Of a DNA stretch of 5,202 nucleotides, positions 1 to 5,202 are shown piece after piece. The stretch covers positions 1 to 5,202 of the forward strand of contig DATIYF010000097.1 of assembly GCA_035517775.1 (NCBI GenBank), in the 5' to 3' direction. The stretch's first letter is position 1. Each line of letters begins with the position of its first letter. The stretch is from DATIYF01 sp035517775 (GTDB taxonomy: Bacteria; Acidobacteriota; Terriglobia; Terriglobales; Acidobacteriaceae). The position numbers and the translations under genes were made by a program. The notes beneath the pieces are model-generated. The model did no database searches. It was not told the origin of the DNA and saw only the letters and a program-made list of their open reading frames with translations.

Positions 1-1
1 T

Positions 2-2119
2 CCTGGCGGCTCAGACCCGGCCATCAACATCCCGGGCTTTGCCTATTTCGGACGCGAGCCCTACTCCTACATCCAGCGCACCGAGCAGCGTTACCAGTTC
101 ACGGATAATTTCTCCTGGGCCATCGGCGCCCACGACACCAAATTCGGCGTGGACTTGAACTACATCCCCTTGAGCGCCATTTTCACTGTGAACTATGGCG
201 GGGTCTATGACTTCGGCAGCTTCAGCCTCGCACCATTCGGCTTTCCCTCTTCGTTTCCGAGCCTCTCCGCCGTCCAGGCATATGGCGCCGGTTTGCCGGG
301 AGACTTCATCCAGGGGCTGGGCAGCCCCAGCGACTCCTTCCGCAACATCCCAATTGGCGCCTTCTGGCAGGATTCGTGGCGCATCAGTTCGCGGGTGACT
401 CTGAACTACGGGCTGCGTTATGACGTCGAGATTCCGCCTTCGTTCAAGTCCCCGACCGGCCTGGCTGCCGTGGGCTACAATTTCCTGGGGCTGCAAAAAG
501 GAATTCAAACCGATACGAATAACATTCAGCCGCGCGTAGGCGTGGCCTGGGACCCGAAGGGCGACGGCAAGACCGTGGTGCGCGCCTCTTACGGCATGTT
601 CTACGACCATCCGCTGCTCGGGCTGTATTTCCTCGGCGATGCTTCCGACGGTTCCACTAGCGGACAGCTGGCCTTCGGCGGCACAGGACTCTGCGGCGGT
701 CCCGGCAATCCGGCGAATCTCAATGCGATCCCGATTTTTCAGGGACTCTTGCCCGGCCCCAACGGCTCGGTGGCCTCGCCCTGCTCGCCAGCCCTGAACC
801 CGGCAGCGCTGACCGCATTAGGCTATGAGCCAAACCAACAGCAGTTTGAGTCCTTGAACTTCCCGCAGTCCATCTTCCTGAACCAGAATTACCTCAATCC
901 TTCAACCTTCATGCCGCTGGCCTTTCAACCCTTCGGCTATCCGCAATCGAAGAATTTCGTGTATGCCTACTCGCAGCAGGCGAACCTCAGCATCGAGCGC
1001 GATCTTGGCCGCGGTTTCGCCCTGGACCTGGCGTATAACTTTAATGGCGGCCGGCACCTGAATCGCCCCATCAACGCCAATACCATCCGCGGTGACTTAC
1101 TGCTCGAAAACTATTTCGCCTCGGGAGCAACTGCCGCCAGCCCCCTAACCGTCAGCGGCTGTTCGGCTCCGGGCGCGCCGGTACCCTGGGTGGACGCCTC
1201 GCTGATGAATTTCTTCCGGCCCTCCGGGTTGAATCCTTCCATTGTCGGAGCGTATCTCTCGCAGGGCCCACCCGGAGCTTATTGCGTCGGTGTGGCGCAG
1301 CAGATTCTGCAAAGCCTTTCCAGTCAGGGCTTCAACACCAATTGCGATCCGGCAACCTTCAGCGGCTGCGTCCCATTTGGCGACATGGACGCCAACTACT
1401 CGAACGGCAGCTCGATTTACCACGGGTTCACCACCAACCTGCGCAAGCGGTTCAGCAACCACTACGAATTCCTGGCGTCTTACACGTGGTCACACGCGAT
1501 TGACGATTCTACCGACCTGCAGTCCACGCTGACGCCGCAGGACAGCTATTACCCCGGACTGGACCGCTCCAATTCGTTGTTCGATCAGCGCCACCGCTTC
1601 GTCTTCAGCGGCGTGCTGCAAACCGGCAAGCTGGGTGGAAGCGGCTTGGGCCCGCGCTTCTTCAGCAACTGGATCTTCGCGCCCATCATTGAAGTCGCGT
1701 CGGGGCGGCCATTCAACATCATTACCGGGAATGGCGACAATCTACAGCTCTCCTCGCTTACCAGCCGCCCCAACACCACGGTGAATGCCGCCTGCGGCCC
1801 GGTTTATAGCTCCAAGTACTCTCCCACGGGCAAGCTGCAGGAGCCTTGCGCGGCGGAATTTAACGGAACCCTGCTTTCACTCGATGGCAATCTTGGCCGC
1901 AACGCGGGTATTACGCCGTGGACACTGTTCAACGACCTGCGCGTGGCCAAGCGCATTTATTTCGGCGAGCGCTTCAACCTTGAGCTGATCGCCGACATGT
2001 TCAACATTGCCAACAAAATGAACGTGGCCGCGGTAAGCCCGCTGTTCACCAACGCCGGCCAGCCCACCGCGGCGTATGATCCGCGGCAGTTCCAGTTCGC
2101 CATGAAAGTGTACTGGTAG
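2..2119 (+). CDS. TonB-dependent receptor, Oar-like, C-terminal beta-barrel (5' partial)
   Basis: The frame is open from base 2 to the TAG at 2117-2119 and gives 705 residues of a larger protein. A GTG at 149 is internal: in-frame sequence before it already reads like this family (RTEQRYQFTDNFSW, then FGVDLNY). Numbering from base 2, barrel landmarks are FWQDSW to GLRYD (121-141), NNIQPRVGVAWDP to FYDH (174-203), SYTWSHAIDD (493-502), DQRHRFVFSG (528-537), and a C-terminal strand PRQFQFAMKVYW (694-705). Ending on an aromatic residue fits the outer-membrane beta-signal recognised by BAM. These landmarks match the large Oar-like receptors common in Acidobacteriota, usually about 1000-1200 residues with an N-terminal carboxypeptidase-regulatory-like domain and a plug. 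Roughly a third is therefore missing upstream. Eight cysteines (231, 261, 387, 428, 448, 456, 598, 616) fall in loop-like stretches. The substrate cannot be told from sequence; polysaccharide, peptide or metal-chelate uptake are all possible. Confidence 0.92.
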   Translation, partial: PGGSDPAINIPGFAYFGREPYSYIQRTEQRYQFTDNFSWAIGAHDTKFGVDLNYIPLSAIFTVNYGGVYDFGSFSLAPFGFPSSFPSLSAVQAYGAGLPGDFIQGLGSPSDSFRNIPIGAFWQDSWRISSRVTLNYGLRYDVEIPPSFKSPTGLAAVGYNFLGLQKGIQTDTNNIQPRVGVAWDPKGDGKTVVRASYGMFYDHPLLGLYFLGDASDGSTSGQLAFGGTGLCGGPGNPANLNAIPIFQGLLPGPNGSVASPCSPALNPAALTALGYEPNQQQFESLNFPQSIFLNQNYLNPSTFMPLAFQPFGYPQSKNFVYAYSQQANLSIERDLGRGFALDLAYNFNGGRHLNRPINANTIRGDLLLENYFASGATAASPLTVSGCSAPGAPVPWVDASLMNFFRPSGLNPSIVGAYLSQGPPGAYCVGVAQQILQSLSSQGFNTNCDPATFSGCVPFGDMDANYSNGSSIYHGFTTNLRKRFSNHYEFLASYTWSHAIDDSTDLQSTLTPQDSYYPGLDRSNSLFDQRHRFVFSGVLQTGKLGGSGLGPRFFSNWIFAPIIEVASGRPFNIITGNGDNLQLSSLTSRPNTTVNAACGPVYSSKYSPTGKLQEPCAAEFNGTLLSLDGNLGRNAGITPWTLFNDLRVAKRIYFGERFNLELIADMFNIANKMNVAAVSPLFTNAGQPTAAYDPRQFQFAMKVYW

Positions 2120-2127
2120 GTTTTGTG

Positions 2128-2183
2128 CTCGTGTGTAGGTGAGCTTGCTCCGCCCCGACGACGCGGAGCCGTCCCCACACGAG
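2128..2183. repeat. Nested inverted repeat after the receptor gene; possible terminator or dispersed palindrome
   Basis: An outer 8-base perfect inverted repeat, CTCGTGTG (2128-2135) and CACACGAG (2176-2183), encloses an inner 7-base perfect repeat, GCTCCGC (2147-2153) and GCGGAGC (2163-2169), around a 9-base loop. Spacers between the stems are 11 and 6 bases. It begins 8 bases after the receptor stop codon, the usual place for a transcription terminator. No T-run follows directly (only TTTT at 2205-2208), so it is not a classic rho-independent terminator. It may instead stabilise the mRNA 3' end or be one copy of a REP-like dispersed palindrome. The repeats are plain in the sequence; the role is inferred. 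Confidence 0.5.
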
Positions 2184-2206
2184 AGTGCCCGCCGCCAGAG
2201 CCGCTT

Positions 2207-2235
2207 TTGACTTCTGGTGCTTAGCGCCCTACCAT
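2207..2235 (+). promoter_or_regulatory. Candidate sigma-70-like promoter for the kinase gene
   Basis: TTGACT (2207-2212) matches five of six bases of the -35 consensus. After a spacer of exactly 17 bases comes TACCAT (2230-2235), matching four of six bases of the -10 consensus. Transcription would begin near 2242, leaving a leader of about 20 bases that contains the ribosome binding site. On this model the out-of-frame ATG at 2234 lies within the -10 region and is not transcribed as a start. The assignment rests on consensus matching alone. Confidence 0.35.
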
Positions 2236-2248
2236 GCTTGAGCCTGCC

Positions 2249-2254
2249 GGAGGA
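2249..2254 (+). promoter_or_regulatory. Ribosome binding site that decides the kinase start
   Basis: GGAGGA is a near-complete anti-Shine-Dalgarno match. It ends 8 bases before the CTG at 2263. It lies after the in-frame TGA at 2239-2241, so it can serve only a start between there and the glycine loop. It is the main sequence evidence for CTG initiation. Confidence 0.6.
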
Positions 2255-2262
2255 CCGCGCCG

Positions 2263-5202
2263 CTGCTCGGCCAATCTATTTCGCATTACCGCATCGTCGA
2301 GAAGCTCGGCGGTGGCGGCATGGGCGTGGTTTACAAAGCAGAAGATACCCGCCTGCACCGTTTCGTCGCTCTGAAGTTCCTGCCCGATGAAGTAGCTAAA
2401 GACTCCCAGGCCCTGAGCCGTTTTCAGCGTGAGGCGCAAGCCGCCTCGGCGCTTAACCATCCCAACATCTGCACCATTTACGACATCGGTGACGAGAATG
2501 GGCAAGCTTTTATCGCCATGGAATACCTCGACGGCGTAACCCTGAAGCATCGGATCGCGGGGCGCCCGCTGGAGACTGAAGTCCTGCTCTCTCTCGCCAT
2601 CGAAATTGCGGACGCGCTCGATGCCGCGCATAGCAAAGGCATTGTCCATCGTGATATCAAGCCAGCCAATGTTTTCGTGACCGAGCGCGGCCATGCCAAG
2701 GTTCTGGATTTCGGGCTGGCGAAAGTTCTTGGTTCTCGCAGCCAGAAGTTGGAACCGGCGGGCGTGATGGCGGATGCAACCGCTGCGGTCAGCGCCGAGC
2801 ACCTCACCAGCCCGGGTACGGCGATCGGGACGGTTGCGTATATGTCCCCAGAGCAGGCTCGCGGCAAGGAACTCGACTCGCGCACCGATCTTTTTTCCTT
2901 TGGCGCGGTGCTCTATGAGATGGCGACGGGTACGCTGCCCTTCCGCGGCGAAACCAGCGCCGTGCTCTTTGATTCGATCCTGCACAAAATCCCGCCGGCG
3001 CCGGTGCGGCTGAATCCTGACCTTCCGCCTCGGCTCGAAGAGATCATTAACAAAGCGCTGGAGAAAGACCGCGAGCTGCGCTACCAGCACGCTTCCGATA
3101 TCGCTACCGACCTCAAGCGGCTCAAGCGCGATACCGACTCCAGCCGCAGCGCCGTTGCCACCCAGGTTGAAGAAGAAGAGAGGGTCCCTGCTTCCGGCGC
3201 CGTCGATGGCGCCACTCGCCAGCCTGCGAGCAGCCAGTCGAAACGGGCTTCGTCGCAGTCGGTCGCGGTGTTTTCCGAGAAGCCGCCGAACCGTCTCTGG
3301 AAAATCCTCATCCCCGTGACTTTGCTTCTAATTCTTGCGGCTGGTGGTGCTTTCTACTATTCCCGCTCCCGCCCGGCGGCGCCTGTACTTACGGAAAAAG
3401 ATACCGTCGTTATTACCGACTTCGACAATAGCACCGGCGATGCTGTTTTCGACGACGCCCTCAAACAGGCTCTCTCGGTGGAGCTGGGCCAATCGCCGTA
3501 TCTCAACGTTCTCTCCGATCGCAAGGTTGGCGAAACCCTGGCTCTTATGGGACGGCCCGCCAACGATCACGTTACTTTGCCGATTGCTCGCGAGCTCTGT
3601 CTGCGCACCGGCAGTAAGGGCATTATTTCCGGGTCCATTTCCAATCTGGGGTCGCAGTACATCATCGGGCTTAACGCTTCCGCCTGCAGCACGGGAGACA
3701 CATTGGCAGAGGAGCAGGTGCAGGCGAACGGCAAGGAACAGGTATTGAAGGCATTGGACCAGGCCGCCTCAGCTCTGCGCGCCAAACTGGGCGAGTCGCT
3801 GGCTTCGGTGCAGAAGTTCGACGTTCCCATCGCCGCCACCACACCTTCCCTCGAAGCCTTGAAAACCTTCAGCCTGGCGACCACAACCGCACGCACCCAG
3901 GGCGATGCTGCGGCCATCCCGTTTTATCGCCGCGCTATTGAGCTCGATCCCAATTTCGCGGTTGCCTACGCTGGTTTGGCCATCTCTTACTCCAACCTTG
4001 GGCAGCCTAGCCTGGCCCGCGAAGACATCGAGAAGGCCTACCAGTTACGCGACCATGTGAGCGAACGCGAAAAGCTGCGCATCACCGCCGACTATTACGA
4101 CATTGCGACCGGAGAGCTGGAAAAGGAAGCTCAAACGTATGAGCTTTGGATTCAGAGCTACCCCCGCGACATGGTGCCCCATGGCAATCTGGGAGCGAAT
4201 TTTGGTGAGCTGGGGCAATGGGACAAGGGCATTGCAGAGACCGAAGAAGCCATGCGTTTGGAGCCCAACGCCGTGGTCAGTTACCCCAACCTCGCCAGCT
4301 TTTACATGGCTCGCGGTCAGCTCCAGGATGCAAAAGCCGTCATTGATCAGGCAATTGGCCGCAAGCTGGAGAGCGGGCAGTTGCACGTGGCGGAGTATGA
4401 TCTGGCTTTTCTCCAACATGACGATGCCGAAATGCAGCGCCAGCTTGCCTGGGGCTCCGGCAGGCCTGGAGACGAAGACCCGCTGCTTAATGCCCAATCC
4501 GATACCGAGGCCTATTATGGCCGGATGAACAGCGCGCGCGATTTCACCCGCCGTGCGACCGATTCCGCCTTGCGTTCCGGCTCCAAGGAGACCGCTGCGC
4601 TATGGCGCGCGAACGGCGCTCTGCGGGAAGCGGAGTTCGGCAATGCCGAGTTGGCCCGGAAGGAATGCGAGGCCGCTTTGAGTCTGGCGCCTGGCCGTGA
4701 TGTGCAGGTAGTGGCGGCGTTGGCCTATGCCCGCATCGGCGATCCCTCGGCCGCCGCGCGGCTGGCCGCAGACCTGGAGAAGAATTTTCCCGTCAACACC
4801 GTCCTCAAACTCTACTGGCTGCCCACCATCCAGGCCGCCATCAGTCTTGACCACGGCGAATTCGCGCAAGCTCTCGATGCTTTGCAAGCCCCGGCTCCCT
4901 ACGAAACCGGCGAGCCGCCGCCGTTTCCGCTGGAGACTCTTTACCCCGCTTATACTCGCGGAGAAGTGTACCTGCAAGCCCGCAAGGGCAGCAGCGCCGC
5001 CGCCGAGTTTCAAAAGATCATTGACCATCCGGGGATGACCATCAATTTTCCCCTGGGCGCATTGGCCCACCTCGGGCTGGCGCGGGCGCGGGCTCTTTCC
5101 GGCGACACCGCCGGCGCCAAAGCCGCTTATCAGGATTTCTTTGCGCTGTGGAAGAACGCCGACCCCGATATTCCCATCCTGAAGGCCGCCAAGGCCGAAT
5201 AC
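2263..5202 (+). CDS. Transmembrane Hanks-type Ser/Thr protein kinase with TolB-like and TPR extracytoplasmic regions (3' partial)
   Basis: The frame is open for 980 codons to the window edge. Numbering from CTG at 2263, the cytoplasmic kinase domain (about 7-279) has every key element: glycine loop GGGGMG (16-21), Lys38 in VALKF, Glu57 of helix C, HRDIKPAN (129-136) with catalytic Asp131, DFG (149-151), SPE (195-197), Asp209 and Arg273. It should be an active ATP-dependent Ser/Thr kinase. The DFG-to-SPE segment is long and includes Thr182, Ser183, Thr186 and Thr190 as possible autophosphorylation sites. A Ser/Gln/Glu-rich linker (280-345) precedes one hydrophobic helix (348-366) flanked by Arg/Lys on the inside. 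Outside, residues about 380-480 resemble a TolB-N/CsgG-like fold (VVITDFDNSTGD), with Cys446 and Cys475. TPR-like helices follow (about 547-720, weaker at 780-826 and 930-961). The end, DPDIPILKAAKAEY, resembles the C-terminus of acidobacterial relatives as I recall them, so the stop should lie a few codons downstream. The gene follows the receptor by 143 bases, probably with its own promoter. Ligand and substrates are unknown. Confidence 0.93.
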   Translation, partial: MLGQSISHYRIVEKLGGGGMGVVYKAEDTRLHRFVALKFLPDEVAKDSQALSRFQREAQAASALNHPNICTIYDIGDENGQAFIAMEYLDGVTLKHRIAGRPLETEVLLSLAIEIADALDAAHSKGIVHRDIKPANVFVTERGHAKVLDFGLAKVLGSRSQKLEPAGVMADATAAVSAEHLTSPGTAIGTVAYMSPEQARGKELDSRTDLFSFGAVLYEMATGTLPFRGETSAVLFDSILHKIPPAPVRLNPDLPPRLEEIINKALEKDRELRYQHASDIATDLKRLKRDTDSSRSAVATQVEEEERVPASGAVDGATRQPASSQSKRASSQSVAVFSEKPPNRLWKILIPVTLLLILAAGGAFYYSRSRPAAPVLTEKDTVVITDFDNSTGDAVFDDALKQALSVELGQSPYLNVLSDRKVGETLALMGRPANDHVTLPIARELCLRTGSKGIISGSISNLGSQYIIGLNASACSTGDTLAEEQVQANGKEQVLKALDQAASALRAKLGESLASVQKFDVPIAATTPSLEALKTFSLATTTARTQGDAAAIPFYRRAIELDPNFAVAYAGLAISYSNLGQPSLAREDIEKAYQLRDHVSEREKLRITADYYDIATGELEKEAQTYELWIQSYPRDMVPHGNLGANFGELGQWDKGIAETEEAMRLEPNAVVSYPNLASFYMARGQLQDAKAVIDQAIGRKLESGQLHVAEYDLAFLQHDDAEMQRQLAWGSGRPGDEDPLLNAQSDTEAYYGRMNSARDFTRRATDSALRSGSKETAALWRANGALREAEFGNAELARKECEAALSLAPGRDVQVVAALAYARIGDPSAAARLAADLEKNFPVNTVLKLYWLPTIQAAISLDHGEFAQALDALQAPAPYETGEPPPFPLETLYPAYTRGEVYLQARKGSSAAAEFQKIIDHPGMTINFPLGALAHLGLARARALSGDTAGAKAAYQDFFALWKNADPDIPILKAAKAEY

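Noticed and set aside
149..151. GTG at 149 as the start of the receptor gene
   Set aside because: The frame is open and receptor-like from base 2 to 148, no Shine-Dalgarno sequence is evident, and a start here would remove the plug and signal peptide that this family needs.
11..610. A 199-codon minus-strand frame opposite the receptor
   Set aside because: The overlapping + strand frame encodes conserved receptor barrel motifs throughout, and the antisense product is Gly/Ala/Val/Glu-rich with no family resemblance.
2193..2219. A weak inverted repeat, CGCCAGA with TCTGGTG, as a terminator
   Set aside because: The stem is only seven pairs including one G-U, the loop is 13 bases, no T-run follows, and it overlaps the candidate promoter.
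2320..2322. ATG at 2320 as the kinase start
   Set aside because: It is the Met inside GGGGMG; starting here would delete the first two conserved glycines and the preceding strand of the ATP-binding site.
2234..2374. A 46-codon + strand frame starting at ATG 2234 and overlapping the kinase start out of frame; considered as a leader peptide or the true start joined by frameshift
   Set aside because: Its product has no recognisable features, its ATG overlaps the candidate -10 box, and no good Shine-Dalgarno sequence precedes it. A sequencing indel remains possible and is noted under the CTG finding.
2221..3090. A 289-codon open frame on the minus strand opposite the kinase domain
   Set aside because: It mirrors the real + strand kinase frame, where GC-rich codon bias suppresses antisense stops. 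The + strand translation carries every kinase motif, while the minus product shows no recognisable domain.
4045..5070. Minus-strand open frames of about 150 codons opposite the TPR region, plus short alternative + frames
   Set aside because: They lie entirely within the 980-codon kinase/TPR frame, which has consistent family-like content; they are compositional shadows.

Overview
The window reads as a piece of a GC-rich Acidobacteriota chromosome, probably class Terriglobia. This is inferred from protein style, not from a marker gene. Two very typical proteins of that phylum lie on the + strand: the beta-barrel of a large Oar-like TonB-dependent receptor, and a membrane-spanning Hanks-type Ser/Thr kinase carrying a long tetratricopeptide (TPR) tail. 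Both genes are cut by the window edges.

Layout. Positions 2-2119 hold the C-terminal 705 residues of the outer-membrane receptor; its plug and N-terminal region lie upstream of the window. Positions 2120-2262 form a 143-base intergenic region. It contains a nested inverted repeat (2128-2183), a plausible sigma-70-like promoter (2207-2235) and a strong Shine-Dalgarno sequence (2249-2254). Positions 2263-5202 are one uninterrupted reading frame of 980 codons with no stop before the edge. It encodes a kinase domain, a juxtamembrane linker, one transmembrane helix, a TolB/CsgG-like extracytoplasmic domain and TPR-like repeats. The frame appears to end only a few codons beyond the window.

The point most likely to be mis-annotated is the kinase start. 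No ATG, GTG or TTG lies in frame between the upstream stop (2239-2241) and the ATP-binding glycine loop. The best-supported start is a CTG at 2263, well placed behind GGAGGA. The first in-frame ATG (2320) would cut through the glycine loop.

The two genes need not work together. The receptor would handle uptake or binding of a large substrate at the outer membrane. The kinase would link an extracytoplasmic, protein-binding TPR region to cytoplasmic phosphorylation. The intergenic palindrome and the separate promoter suggest independent transcription. I see no RNA gene, CRISPR array, mobile element or clearly novel system here.
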